Positions 33,439 to 43,254 of a stretch of DNA of 64,000 nucleotides are shown here, piece after piece. The stretch covers positions 248,001 through 312,000 of the forward strand of contig NZ_MBQD01000011.1 of assembly GCF_001693815.1 (NCBI RefSeq). Reading direction: 5' to 3'. The stretch comes from Tessaracoccus lapidicaptus. GTDB taxonomy: Bacteria; Actinomycetota; Actinomycetes; Propionibacteriales; Propionibacteriaceae. The notes beneath the pieces are model-generated. The model had not been told where the DNA came from, did no database searches, and saw nothing but the letters and a program-made list of their open reading frames with translations. The position numbers and the translations under genes were made by a program. How positions within the stretch are numbered: position 1 is the first letter of the stretch; each line of letters opens with the position of its first letter.

Positions 33439-36390
33439 ACCGACGAACCGCTGCACGGCCGCCTGGAGGACCTCTGGTCCTGGATCGAGAACGAGGACCC
33501 GGCCGGTGAGACGCCGGCCGTCGACCCCGCCGACGTCGTCGCCGTCATGGTCGTCCACAACGCCGCCGAGTGGCTCCCACGCCAACTGCTCGCGCTGGCG
33601 GGGCTCCAGCCCCGGCCCGGCCGGCTGATCGCGGTGGATACCGGGTCCACCGACTCCTCCCCGGAACTGCTCGCCGCCGCCGCCGCGGAGGGGGTCGTCG
33701 ACGAGGTGCGCACGGTGGACGCCGACGTCGTGTTCGGGGCCGCGGTCGCCGCCGGGCTCGCCGACGCCGAGCCCGAGTGGGTCTGGCTGCTGCACGACGA
33801 CTCCGCCCCACGCCGCGACACGCTCGCCCACCTGCTCGAGGGGGCCCGCCAGGCGGATCTCGTCGTGCCGAAGCTGCTGCAGCCCAAGCGCCGCAACTAC
33901 CCCGACACGCTCTCCGAGGCCGGCCAGGCCATCACCGCGGGCGGCATCCGCGTGCCGCTGGTGGAGGAGGGCGACGTCGACCAGCGCCAGACGGAGCCGA
34001 CGGAGGTCCTCGGCGGCTCCACCGCCGGGATGCTCGTGCGCGGCTCGGCGTGGCGCGAGACGGGCGGGCTGGCGCCCGAGGTGCCGCGACACCGCGACGG
34101 CGTCGAGTTCGGCTGGCGCGTCAACGCCCTCGGCTACCGCGTGCTGACCTGGCCCGACGCCGCGCTGGTCCACAGGCGGGCCGGTCGCACGGGGGAGCGG
34201 CCCGCGGCGGGCCACCCCCACCTCGACGACCGCCTCGCCGCCCTGCGCGTCGCCGGGTCCCGCGGCGCGTCCCGCCCCGGCCTGGCCGCGGCGTCGCTGG
34301 TGCGGGCCGCGGGCTTCCTGCTCGCCAAGTCGCCGGGCCACGCCCGCGCCGAGCTATCCGCCCTGCGGACCCACCTCGCCACCCCCGAGGCGACGCGGTC
34401 CCTGGCCGCGCGCTTCCCGGAGGAGGACCACACTCCCGCCGAACTCCTGCCCAACCGGTTCTGGCCCGTGCGCCACGCGGTCGACCGGCTCGGCTCCGGC
34501 CTCGCCGACCGCTTCCGCGACCTGCGCGACTCGGACACCACGATCGACGACCTCACCGGCGACGACTTCGCGGGCGGGCGGGCCGAGCGCCGCGTCCTCT
34601 CGCCGGTCACGCTGGTGCTCGTCGTGCTGATCGTCGCCGCGGCGGCTGCCGCCAGGACGCTCCTGGGCCTCGGCGCCGTCTCGGGCGGCGGGCTGCTGCC
34701 CGCGCCCGCCTCGCTGGCCGCCGCCTGGCAGGCGTACCTGACCGGTGAGGCGCCCTGGCTGGGCGCCGCCGCGGTCGCGTCCCTGGCCGGCCTGGGCAGC
34801 CCCGGATGGGCCGCGTTCCTGGCGCTGCTGGCGGCGCCGGTGCTGGCGGCCCTGGCCGCGCTCGCGCTCCTGCGGCGGCTCGGCCTCGAGCCCGCCGCCG
34901 CGTCCGGCGGGGCCGCCGCCTGGGCGGCCGCCACCCTCGTCCTGGGTCTCGTCACGGCGGGCGACATCACCGGCATGGTGCTCGCCGTCGCCGGGCCCCT
35001 GCTCGCCCGGTCCCTGCACGCGGTCCACCACAACACGGCCGGGGGCGCCGAGCGGCTGCGGGCACCCGCCGGTGCCGGGGTCTGGCTGCTCGTGGTCACG
35101 GTCGTGTGGCCGCTCGCGCTGCCGTTCGCGACGGCCGGGGCCGTCTGGTGGGTGCTGCGGGACCGCAGCCGCCTCGCCGAGGCCCTCACCGCCGTCGGCC
35201 CGCCGTGGCTCGTCGTGGCGCCCTGGCTGCCCACGCTGCTGCGGTACCCGGGCCGCTGGCTGACCGGCGTCGACCCGCTGGCCTGGCCGGACTACCCCCC
35301 GGCGTCGAGCGCGCTGATCCTCGGCCGGATCCTGCCCTCGGGGCTGCCGCTGTGGCTCAACGTGGTCGTCGTCTCCGCGCTGGCCGTCACCGCCGCCGTC
35401 GGGCTCGCCCGGTTGCGCGACCGCGGCTGGCGCCTCGCCGTCGGCGCGATCGGCGCGCCCCTCATCCTGGGGGCCCTGCTGTCGCGGGTGGTGGTCACGG
35501 TCGACGGTGGCACCGCCAGGCCGCTGCTGTCGCCGTGGGCGCTCCTCGTCGTCGCGGCGCTCCTGGCGCCCCCGCTGCTCGCCGAGGCGAGGCGGCCGGC
35601 CCGCCGGCCGCTGGTGCCGGGGCTGCTGCTGGCGCTGGGGATCCTCGCCGCGGGCGTCTGGGCGGTCGTCGGCTTCGCCGGCCCGGTCCGCGAGCAGGCC
35701 TCCGTCCTGCCGGGCTACGTCCGCGACGTGGTGACCTCCGAGCGCGACACCCGCGCCCTCCTCATCGAGCTCGACGACGGCGAGCAGGTCTCCTGGAACG
35801 CCGTCGACTCCCGCCGGCCCCGATGGGGGGCTGCGGAGCGCAACCCGGTCGGCGACTTCGCCCCTGATCTGCAGGCGCTGGTGCAGGCGTTTGCCACCGG
35901 AACGGTGCCCGACGACGTCGCCGCCCAGCTCACGTCTCTGGGCGTCTCACACGTGTGGCTGCGTGGCTTCGGGCCGGAACTGCGGGCGGCCCTCGACAAC
36001 GCTGCCGGGCTCAGCAGCGCGGCCGCCGACGCGGACACCGTCGTGTGGACCGTGACCGGTCTCGTCTCTCGTGTCACCCTCGTCGACGGCGACACGAGCG
36101 GGCCCGTCCTGCGCGGCGAGGTACCCGACGGGGCCGCGGACCGGACGCTCGTCGTCGCCGAGCCGCCCGGCGCGGACTGGGCGGCCACAGTGGACGGCCG
36201 TGAGCTGGAGCGGGCGGACGCGGACGGTCGGCTGACGTTCGCCCTCGGTGCGGACGGCGGCGACCTGGACGTCGGCCCCCGCGAACACACCGGCCGCGCC
36301 GTATGGCACGGCGCAGTGCTGGCGCTGATCGCGATCCTGGCGGCGCCGAGTCTGGGCGGCGCCGCGGTGGCACGAAGGGGGCAGGAATGA
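33436..36390 (+). CDS. Giant membrane glycosyltransferase (GT2 head, multi-span body)
   Basis: A 984-residue envelope glycosyltransferase. Residues 35-260 form a GT2 domain: VVAVMVVHNAAEWL, LIAVDTGSTDSSPELL, WVWLLHDDSAPRRDTL (acidic metal site) and FGWRVNALGYRV. About ten to twelve membrane helices lie between 390 and 760, and a soluble C-terminal region (765-960) faces outside before a final helix. This layout is common next to whiB in Actinomycetota. The acceptor is unknown. The TTG start at 33436 has GGAGG four bases upstream. The following DUF5719 gene overlaps by ATGA and is a likely partner. Confidence 0.85.
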   Translation: MTDEPLHGRLEDLWSWIENEDPAGETPAVDPADVVAVMVVHNAAEWLPRQLLALAGLQPRPGRLIAVDTGSTDSSPELLAAAAAEGVVDEVRTVDADVVFGAAVAAGLADAEPEWVWLLHDDSAPRRDTLAHLLEGARQADLVVPKLLQPKRRNYPDTLSEAGQAITAGGIRVPLVEEGDVDQRQTEPTEVLGGSTAGMLVRGSAWRETGGLAPEVPRHRDGVEFGWRVNALGYRVLTWPDAALVHRRAGRTGERPAAGHPHLDDRLAALRVAGSRGASRPGLAAASLVRAAGFLLAKSPGHARAELSALRTHLATPEATRSLAARFPEEDHTPAELLPNRFWPVRHAVDRLGSGLADRFRDLRDSDTTIDDLTGDDFAGGRAERRVLSPVTLVLVVLIVAAAAAARTLLGLGAVSGGGLLPAPASLAAAWQAYLTGEAPWLGAAAVASLAGLGSPGWAAFLALLAAPVLAALAALALLRRLGLEPAAASGGAAAWAAATLVLGLVTAGDITGMVLAVAGPLLARSLHAVHHNTAGGAERLRAPAGAGVWLLVVTVVWPLALPFATAGAVWWVLRDRSRLAEALTAVGPPWLVVAPWLPTLLRYPGRWLTGVDPLAWPDYPPASSALILGRILPSGLPLWLNVVVVSALAVTAAVGLARLRDRGWRLAVGAIGAPLILGALLSRVVVTVDGGTARPLLSPWALLVVAALLAPPLLAEARRPARRPLVPGLLLALGILAAGVWAVVGFAGPVREQASVLPGYVRDVVTSERDTRALLIELDDGEQVSWNAVDSRRPRWGAAERNPVGDFAPDLQALVQAFATGTVPDDVAAQLTSLGVSHVWLRGFGPELRAALDNAAGLSSAAADADTVVWTVTGLVSRVTLVDGDTSGPVLRGEVPDGAADRTLVVAEPPGADWAATVDGRELERADADGRLTFALGADGGDLDVGPREHTGRAVWHGAVLALIAILAAPSLGGAAVARRGQE

Positions 36391-37643
36391 TCCGCAGACT
36401 CGCACTCAGCGTCGTCGCGCTGGCCGTGCTCGCCGGCGTGGCGCTCGGCCTGGCGGCCCTCAGCCCCCTGCGCAAGCCGGCGCCGGAGGCAGTCGACCTG
36501 CCCCGTACCACCCGCCTCACCTGCGCCGCCGCGGGCCAGGTCCTCGTGGACGCGGCGGGGGAGGTGAGCGTCGCACCGCTCGACGGAGACGGGCAGAGCC
36601 TCCAGGCACCCGGCCAGGTCGCCGCTGAGGGGCCGGTACGGATCGTCGCGACCCAGGAGGTCACCGCCTCCATCCTGGTCGACAGCCCGCAGCGGGCGCT
36701 GGCGCCGTGCGCGGCTCCGGTCACCGCAGGCATGGTGCTCGTCGCGGACCCGGCCGCCACGGAGCTGGTCCTGGTCAACAGCGATGCCGGCGAGGCGGCC
36801 GTCGACCTGACGCTCCTGGGGCCGGACGGCGAGATCTCCGCCGTCGGGGCCCGCGGGATCGCGATCGCGCCCGGCGTCACACGGCGGGTCGCGCTCTCCG
36901 TCCTCGCCCCCACGGGCCCCGTCGGCGTCGTCTTCCGGGCCAGCCAGGGTCGGGTCGCGCTGCTCGCGACAGCCGTCGAGGGACGCCCCGCGCGTTTCGC
37001 GGCCCCGGCCACCACCGCGACCGAGCACCTGCTGCCCGTGGCGGCCGCCGGCGCCACCGCCACGGAGCTGCTGGTCAGCAATCCCGGCCAGGAGCGCGTG
37101 GACATCGCGCTCGAAGGGCTCGGCCCCGAGGGACCCTACGTCCCCGCGGTCAGCGACGGCCTGTCCGTGGCGCCCCTCAGCACCGTCCGGATCGCGCTGT
37201 CGGGGCCGCTGGCCGGCGAGGCGACCGCCATCCGGGTCACCTCATCATCCCCGGTGGGGGCGGCTCTGCAGACGACGGCCGGCGGCCAGGCGGCCACCGT
37301 CGTCGCCGGCGAGCCGGCCGCGGAGCTGCGCGGCGTGGTGCCGGGGGCCGGCGCCCTTCACCTCAGCAACCCCGACCATGCGGAGGCCGTCACCGCGACC
37401 GTGACGCTCACCGCCCTGGGCGGCTCGGCCACCTCCGCCGACGTCGAGGTGCCGGTCGGCAGCACCGTCTCGGTCCCACTCCCCGCGGGGGACCCGGTGT
37501 CGGTGTCCGTCGCCGCCGATGGGGCCCTGCTGGCGGCGGCCTCGTCCGCGACGCCCGCCGGGACCGTGGTGGCGCCCCTCACCCCGCGCGGTGAGGGGGA
37601 GGATGCGGCGGTGCCGGCCGTGCTGGAGCCGGGGCTGCGCTGA
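36387..37643 (+). CDS. DUF5719 family secreted/membrane-anchored protein
   Basis: A 418-residue protein with an N-terminal membrane anchor or signal (LALSVVALAVLAGVALGLAAL) and an extracellular part rich in beta strands. Repeated segments of the form ELVLVNSDAGEAAVDLTLLGPDGE, ELLVSNPGQERVDIALEGLGPEG and ALHLSNPDHAEAVTATVTLTALGG look like three or more Ig-like beta-sandwich repeats. The family is conserved beside the giant glycosyltransferase but its role is unknown. It overlaps that gene by 4 bp, so the two are probably made together. Its stop abuts the convergent zincin-like gene (TGATCA). Confidence 0.75.
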   Translation: MIRRLALSVVALAVLAGVALGLAALSPLRKPAPEAVDLPRTTRLTCAAAGQVLVDAAGEVSVAPLDGDGQSLQAPGQVAAEGPVRIVATQEVTASILVDSPQRALAPCAAPVTAGMVLVADPAATELVLVNSDAGEAAVDLTLLGPDGEISAVGARGIAIAPGVTRRVALSVLAPTGPVGVVFRASQGRVALLATAVEGRPARFAAPATTATEHLLPVAAAGATATELLVSNPGQERVDIALEGLGPEGPYVPAVSDGLSVAPLSTVRIALSGPLAGEATAIRVTSSSPVGAALQTTAGGQAATVVAGEPAAELRGVVPGAGALHLSNPDHAEAVTATVTLTALGGSATSADVEVPVGSTVSVPLPAGDPVSVSVAADGALLAAASSATPAGTVVAPLTPRGEGEDAAVPAVLEPGLR

Positions 37644-38078
37644 TCAGTCGTCCTCGTCCCAGTCGTCGCCGCCGAGTTCCTCGATGCTGCGGCCCGTCAG
37701 GGTGCTGAGCTGCTCCACGATCGTGCGGTGCACCAGCCGGCGCAGTTCGGCGCGGGACCGCGCCCGGTGCTCCAGCGGGCGCTCGAAGATGACGATCTGG
37801 GCGGTCTGCCCGCGTCCGGGCTCGAGGGCTGCCGACAGCGGAACCCGGTCCCCGGACCACGCGACGTTGAGGTGCGGCACCTCCTCGACGCCGACGACCA
37901 CGCCCGAGAGGGCGTCGGGGGCGACGGCGGCGATGTCGGCCATGGCGGACGTCACGCAGTGGTTGAAGTAGTCCACCCGTGAGGGGCGGCGCAGCGGCAC
38001 GGGGCGGCCCGTCCACGGGTTGGGGCCGGCCAGCGGACCCCGGATGCCGCGGCCGTGGCGATCTCGTCTGCGTGGCAT
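37644..38078 (-). CDS. Zincin-like metallopeptidase-family protein with degenerate active site
   Basis: A 144-residue protein of the small actinobacterial metallopeptidase family (Rv3259-like). A basic head (MPRRRDRHGRGIRGPL) is followed by VTSAMADIAAVAP, a strand TAQIVIFERPLE and a helix RRLVHRTIVEQLSTLTG. The helix stands where zincins have HExxH, but only the first His is kept and the second zinc His is absent; peptidase activity is doubtful. Acidic C-terminus. ATG 38078 is placed by TAAGGT seven bases upstream. The family accompanies DUF3499 and manB in Actinomycetota. Confidence 0.72.
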   Translation of the reverse strand: MPRRRDRHGRGIRGPLAGPNPWTGRPVPLRRPSRVDYFNHCVTSAMADIAAVAPDALSGVVVGVEEVPHLNVAWSGDRVPLSAALEPGRGQTAQIVIFERPLEHRARSRAELRRLVHRTIVEQLSTLTGRSIEELGGDDWDEDD

Positions 38079-38091
38079 ACGCGTCACCTTA
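38076..38091 (-). promoter_or_regulatory. Leaderless promoter of the zincin-like gene
   Basis: Minus-strand TAAGGT (complement of 38086-38091), 7-base spacer, ATG 38078. It faces away from the DUF3499 promoter 13 bp further on. Confidence 0.55.
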
Positions 38092-38103
38092 GCCCTCCTC
38101 CAG

Positions 38104-38118
38104 TACCCTCTGTCCGTG
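38104..38118 (+). promoter_or_regulatory. Leaderless promoter of the DUF3499 gene
   Basis: TACCCT at 38104-38109, 6-base spacer, GTG 38116. Confidence 0.55.
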
Positions 38119-38490
38119 CGCAGATGTTCCCGTACCGCGTGCGTCGCCCCCGCCATCGCGACGCTCACCTACGTGTACGCCGACTCCACCGCCGTCCTCG
38201 GCCCGCTGGCGCTCGCCGCAGAGCCGGGATCCTACGACCTGTGCTCCGTGCACGCGGGGCGCACGAGCGCGCCCATGGGCTGGGAGATCATCCGGCTGCC
38301 CCTCGACGGCAGGGCCCCGGAGCCGCCCCAGGCGTCGGACGACCTCATGGCCCTCGCCGACGCCGTGCGCGCCATCGGGCTGCGCCACGACGAGCCCGCC
38401 CCGCCCGCGGCGGCCCCGGCCCGGGACGCGGAGCCTCCGGTCCCCGGTGGCCGCGGCGGACACCTGCGCCTGGTGCAGTCGAACGACTGA
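38116..38490 (+). CDS. DUF3499 family protein
   Basis: A 124-residue actinobacterial protein of unknown function (Rv3258c family). The conserved half is at the N-terminus: VRRCSRTACVAPAIATLTY, then ADSTAVLGPLALAAEPGSYDLCSVHAGR and WEIIRL. Cys4, Cys9, Cys43 and a nearby His suggest a small zinc-ribbon-like site. The second half is a Pro/Ala-rich tail that varies among relatives. The GTG start is set by the adjacent promoter hexamer. It lies just before manB as in mycobacteria. Confidence 0.82.
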   Translation: MRRCSRTACVAPAIATLTYVYADSTAVLGPLALAAEPGSYDLCSVHAGRTSAPMGWEIIRLPLDGRAPEPPQASDDLMALADAVRAIGLRHDEPAPPAAAPARDAEPPVPGGRGGHLRLVQSND

Positions 38491-38510
38491 GCGCCGGCGC
38501 CGCCAGGCGA

Positions 38511-38526
38511 TACGCTTGGCCCCGTG
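38511..38526 (+). promoter_or_regulatory. Leaderless promoter of manB
   Basis: TACGCT at 38511-38516, 7-base spacer, GTG 38524. Confidence 0.6.
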
Positions 38527-39873
38527 CTCGACCCGCAGATCTTCAAGGCCAATGACATCCGAGGCATCGTCGTCGGCGACCACCCCCAGTGGGACGAGGA
38601 CGGCGCCCGCCGCCTCGGCGCCGCCTTCGTCGACCTGCTGGGTCCCGCGGAGTTCGTGCTCGGCCGCGACATGAGGGTGCTCGGGCGCGAGCTCTCGCTG
38701 GCGTTCATCGACGGCGCCCGGCGCGCCGGCGCCTCCGTCGTCGACATCGGGCTCGCCTCCACCGACGGCCTGTGGTTCGCGTCCGGGTGGCTGCGCGTCC
38801 CCGGGGTGCAGTTCACCGCCAGCCACAACCCCAGCGACTACAACGGCATCAAATTCTGCCTGGCCGACGCCGCACCGGTCCCCGCGGACTTCATGACTCG
38901 CCTGCGGGACCGCGCGGGCACCGTCGAACTGGGCGCCGAGGTGCTCGGGGGCTACCGGGAGCTGGACGCGCTGGAGCCCTACGCCGACCGGCTGGGGGAC
39001 CTGGTGCCGATGCGCGGGGACCGCGACCTGACCGTGGTGGTCGACGCCGGCAACGGCATGGCGGGGCACACGGCGCTCACCGCACTGGCCGGCCGCGGGC
39101 TGGACATCGTCGGCCTCTACCTGGAACTCGACGGCAGCTTCCCGAACCACCCTGCCAACCCGCTGGAGCCGGAGAACCTCGTCGACGCGCAGCGCGCCGT
39201 CCTGGAGCAGGGGGCCGACCTCGGCCTGGTGTTCGACGGCGACGCCGACCGCTGCTTCATCGTCGACGAGCGTGGCGAGGTGGTGGACCCGTCCGTCATC
39301 ACCGCCGTGATCGCGGTCGCGGAGCTGGGCAGGCATCCCGGCTCGACCGTCATCACCAACACCATCACCTCCTGGTGCGTGGGGGAGGCCGTGGCGGCCC
39401 ATGGGGGCCGCGTCGAGCAGTCGAAGGTCGGCCACACGTACGTCAAGGCGCTGATGGCGCGCACGGGGGCCGTCTTCGGCGGCGAGCACTCGGCGCACTA
39501 TTACTTCCGGGACTTCTGGTCGGCCGATACCGGCATGCTCGCGGCGCTGCACGTCATCGAGCTCGTGCGCGAGTCCGGCCGGCCGCTGTCGGAGCTGGCC
39601 TCGGTGTACGACGGCTACCACCGCTCGGGTGAGCTGAACTCCACGGTCGACGACGCCGACGAGTGCATGGACCGGGTGGCCGCGGCGTTCGCGGACCGGG
39701 GCGACGCGGACCGCGTCGACGGCCTGAGCGTGCGCAACCGGGACGGCGGCTGGTGGCTCAACCTGCGCCCCAGCAACACCGAGCCGCTGCTGCGCCTGAA
39801 CGTCGAGGCCCGCGACGACGCCACCATGCGCGCCCTGCGCGACGAGGTCCTCGCCCTGGTGCGGCGGGGATAG
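38524..39873 (+). CDS. manB: Phosphomannomutase
   Basis: Converts mannose-6-phosphate to mannose-1-phosphate for GDP-mannose; 449 aa, typical ManB/PMM-PGM length. Phosphoserine Ser100 in TASHNPSDYNGIK, metal loop Asp238-Gly-Asp240-Ala-Asp242-Arg, sugar-binding GGEHSAHYYF near 320 and phosphate loop RPSNTEPLLR near 422. With manC 6 kb upstream it supplies GDP-mannose. GTG 38524 is placed by TACGCT. Its stop codon is itself part of a TAGAGT hexamer that may serve the Trm112-like gene. Confidence 0.93.
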   Translation: MLDPQIFKANDIRGIVVGDHPQWDEDGARRLGAAFVDLLGPAEFVLGRDMRVLGRELSLAFIDGARRAGASVVDIGLASTDGLWFASGWLRVPGVQFTASHNPSDYNGIKFCLADAAPVPADFMTRLRDRAGTVELGAEVLGGYRELDALEPYADRLGDLVPMRGDRDLTVVVDAGNGMAGHTALTALAGRGLDIVGLYLELDGSFPNHPANPLEPENLVDAQRAVLEQGADLGLVFDGDADRCFIVDERGEVVDPSVITAVIAVAELGRHPGSTVITNTITSWCVGEAVAAHGGRVEQSKVGHTYVKALMARTGAVFGGEHSAHYYFRDFWSADTGMLAALHVIELVRESGRPLSELASVYDGYHRSGELNSTVDDADECMDRVAAAFADRGDADRVDGLSVRNRDGGWWLNLRPSNTEPLLRLNVEARDDATMRALRDEVLALVRRG

Positions 39874-39904
39874 AGTGGATCAGCCCCGAGGAGGAGTCAC
39901 CATG
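39871..39904 (+). promoter_or_regulatory. Promoter and ribosome site of the Trm112-like gene
   Basis: TAGAGT at 39871-39876 overlaps the manB stop and would give a short leader with GAGGAGG at about 39888-39894 before ATG 39902. Confidence 0.4.
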
Positions 39905-40093
39905 AGCGACAACACGATGCAGCTCTCGCCCGAGTTCCTGGCGGTCGCGGCATGCCCCGCCTGCCACGCGAAGTTCGCCGTCGACTACGACAAGCAGGAG
40001 CTCGTCTGCACCAACCAGTCGTGCGCACTGGCCTATCCCGTCCGGGACGACATCCCGATCCTGCTGATCGACCAGGCCCGCAGCACGCTCTGA
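39902..40093 (+). CDS. Trm112-family zinc-ribbon protein
   Basis: A 63-residue protein with a zinc ribbon, Cys18-x2-Cys21 and Cys36-x4-Cys41, followed by the family ending YPVRDDIPILLIDQA. In eukaryotes Trm112 activates methyltransferases; bacterial versions are small, widespread and mostly uncharacterised. GAGGAGG upstream fixes ATG 39902. It is separated by 5 bp from the SIS-like gene, a conserved pairing in Actinomycetota. Confidence 0.87.
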   Translation: MSDNTMQLSPEFLAVAACPACHAKFAVDYDKQELVCTNQSCALAYPVRDDIPILLIDQARSTL

Positions 40094-40098
40094 CGGCC

Positions 40099-41106
40099 AT
40101 GTTCTTCGACGACTCCCGGCTGGAGGACCCCTCGCTGGAGCTGCATCAGGGGTTGCGGTGGCTCGCCTCGACGGGGGCGCGGATCCGGCGCGCCGCGCTG
40201 ACCGAACCCGTGGGGCACCTGGAACGGGCGGACCGCCCGCGGGGCATCCTCGCGCTCGGGGCCGAGTCGCGGCTGGTGCGGGCCGTGCTGGAGGGGGCGT
40301 GTCCGGTCCCGTTCATGGCCTGGCCCGGACCCGGGCTGCCCGCCTGGGTGGGGCCGCTCGACCTCACTGTCGTCCTGGGCGACCACGAGACGCCCGAGTG
40401 GGTGCTGGAGTGTGCCGCGGAGGCCGCGCGGCGGGGTTCGACGATGATCGTCGCGGCGCCAGAGACGTCCCGCCTGGCGCAGGTCACGGCATCGACGTCG
40501 ACCACGCTCATCCCGGTGACGGAGCCGGACCCGCTGGCAGCGGCCGTCGCAGTCCTGTCGCTGCTCGGGGACCTGGGGCTCGGCCCCGAGGTGCACACCG
40601 GGCACGTCGCGGACGCCGCCGACCTGGTCGCGGAGGCGTGCGCGCCCGTCCGTGACCTGTCCGACAACCCAGGTAAGGAACTCGCGCTGTGCCTGGGCGA
40701 CACGCTGCCGCTCATCTGGGGCGGCACCGTCCTGGCCGGCCGGGCCTCGCGCCGGATCGCCGAGGCAGTGCGCCGGGCGTGCGGCCGCCCCGCCCTCGCC
40801 GCCGACGCCTCCGAACTCGACACGCTCCTCGCGGCAGTGCGGCCGCGGGACCCGTTCGCCGACCCTCTCGAGGCGCCCACCGACGTCCAGCCCTGCCTCG
40901 TGCTGCTCGACGACGACAAGCTCCCGGATCGCGTCAGCGGCGTCGCCCGGCGCCTGTCGGCCCGCGCCGACGCCGTCGGGGTGCGGGTGGCCCGCATCTC
41001 CTCCGGCGACGCCGACCTGGTGTCCAGCGACGTCGAACGCTACGTGACGCTCCTGCAGCGTGGCCTGTACGGTGCTGCCTACCTGGAGATCGGGCTGGCA
41101 GACTAG
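40099..41106 (+). CDS. SIS-like sugar isomerase-family protein (Rv3256c type)
   Basis: A 335-residue protein resembling Rv3256c, related to the SIS-fold phosphoglucose/phosphomannose isomerases. Seen: an N-terminal helix region, [17 protein letters not shown] (first SIS strand-helix), [36 protein letters not shown] (second strand pair), and the C-terminal part [33 protein letters not shown] that matches the isomerase C-terminal domain. Catalytic residues are not obvious, so the reaction is uncertain; a mannose-6-phosphate isomerase role would fit, since no manA is seen in the window. ATG 40099. Confidence 0.68.
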   Translation: MFFDDSRLEDPSLELHQGLRWLASTGARIRRAALTEPVGHLERADRPRGILALGAESRLVRAVLEGACPVPFMAWPGPGLPAWVGPLDLTVVLGDHETPEWVLECAAEAARRGSTMIVAAPETSRLAQVTASTSTTLIPVTEPDPLAAAVAVLSLLGDLGLGPEVHTGHVADAADLVAEACAPVRDLSDNPGKELALCLGDTLPLIWGGTVLAGRASRRIAEAVRRACGRPALAADASELDTLLAAVRPRDPFADPLEAPTDVQPCLVLLDDDKLPDRVSGVARRLSARADAVGVRVARISSGDADLVSSDVERYVTLLQRGLYGAAYLEIGLAD

Positions 41107-41111
41107 CGGCC

Positions 41112-41558
41112 ATGAACACGGTCCTCGTCCTCAACGGTCCCAACCTCGGGCGGCTCGGCACCCGCCAGCCCGAGGTCTACGGCGGCACGACCCACGCGGA
41201 TCTCGCGGAACACCTCGTCGAGACCGGCCGCGGCATGGGCCTGGAGGTCGAGGTCCGGCAGACGGACCACGAGGGCGAGATGATCGCCTGGCTGCACGAG
41301 GCCGCCGACACCGGCGCCGCCGTCGTCCTCAACGCCGGGGCGTGGACGCACTACTCCTACGCCGTCGCGGACGCCGCCGCCCTGGTCAGCCGCTACGTGG
41401 AGGTCCACATCTCCAACGTGCACGCGCGCGAGGAATTCCGCAGCCACAGCGTGCTCTCAGCCAAGGCGTCGGGCATCATCATCGGCTGCGGCGTCGGCGG
41501 CTACGACCTCGCGCTGGCCCACCTCGCCGCGACCGGGGAGGCGTCCACGGCCGGGTAG
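41112..41558 (+). CDS. aroQ: Type II 3-dehydroquinate dehydratase
   Basis: Shikimate-pathway enzyme that dehydrates 3-dehydroquinate; 148 aa, the standard size. [18 protein letters not shown] at 7-24 holds the active-site loop with Tyr23, Asn74 and His80 lie in [12 protein letters not shown], and His104 and Arg110 lie in [15 protein letters not shown]. No other shikimate gene is near. It sits between the SIS-like gene (5 bp away) and sahH, whose promoter hexamer uses the aroQ stop codon. The duplicated or relocated copy could support quinate use or be the only copy; the window does not tell. Confidence 0.93.
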   Translation: MNTVLVLNGPNLGRLGTRQPEVYGGTTHADLAEHLVETGRGMGLEVEVRQTDHEGEMIAWLHEAADTGAAVVLNAGAWTHYSYAVADAAALVSRYVEVHISNVHAREEFRSHSVLSAKASGIIIGCGVGGYDLALAHLAATGEASTAG

Positions 41559-41568
41559 AGTGGCCCGC

Positions 41569-41571
<3 letters not shown>
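41556..41571 (+). promoter_or_regulatory. Leaderless promoter of sahH
   Basis: TAGAGT at 41556-41561 (includes the aroQ stop), 7-base spacer, GTG 41569. It favours GTG 41569 over the in-frame GTG 41560 that lies inside the hexamer. Confidence 0.6.
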
Positions 41572-42966
<1,395 letters not shown>

Positions 42967-42970
42967 CGCG

Positions 42971-43210
42971 TTACTCCTTGTTGAAGGACTCCCAGATCTC
43001 CTTGCACTCAGGGCAGACGGGGTACTTCTCGGGGTTCTTCGTCGGGACCCACACCTTGCCGCACAGCGCGACGACGGGGGTCCCGTTGACCATGGCCGCC
43101 ATCAGCTTGTCCTTCGGGACGTAGTGCGAGAAGCGGTCCTGGTCACCGTCTTCGAAGAGTTCGGTCCGTTCGTCGACGACGGTCTTTGCTCCGGGGGCCA
43201 GCTCAGTCAT
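42971..43210 (-). CDS. DUF3039 family protein
   Basis: A 79-residue actinobacterial protein of unknown function. Conserved residues His29, Cys50, Cys66 and Cys69 (HYVPKDKL, VALCGKVWVP, PVCPECKEIW) could bind one zinc. ATG 43210 has TAGCAT six bases upstream. Convergent with sahH (4 bp between stops) and divergent from an MFS transporter. Its wide conservation in the phylum suggests a core role. Confidence 0.85.
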   Translation of the reverse strand: MTELAPGAKTVVDERTELFEDGDQDRFSHYVPKDKLMAAMVNGTPVVALCGKVWVPTKNPEKYPVCPECKEIWESFNKE

Positions 43211-43222
43211 GTCCCCATGCTA
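43208..43222 (-). promoter_or_regulatory. Leaderless promoter of the DUF3039 gene
   Basis: Minus-strand TAGCAT (complement of 43217-43222), 6-base spacer, ATG 43210. Confidence 0.6.
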
Positions 43223-43254
43223 GTGCGATGCAAGAATGACTGTCCGGAGGTGTC

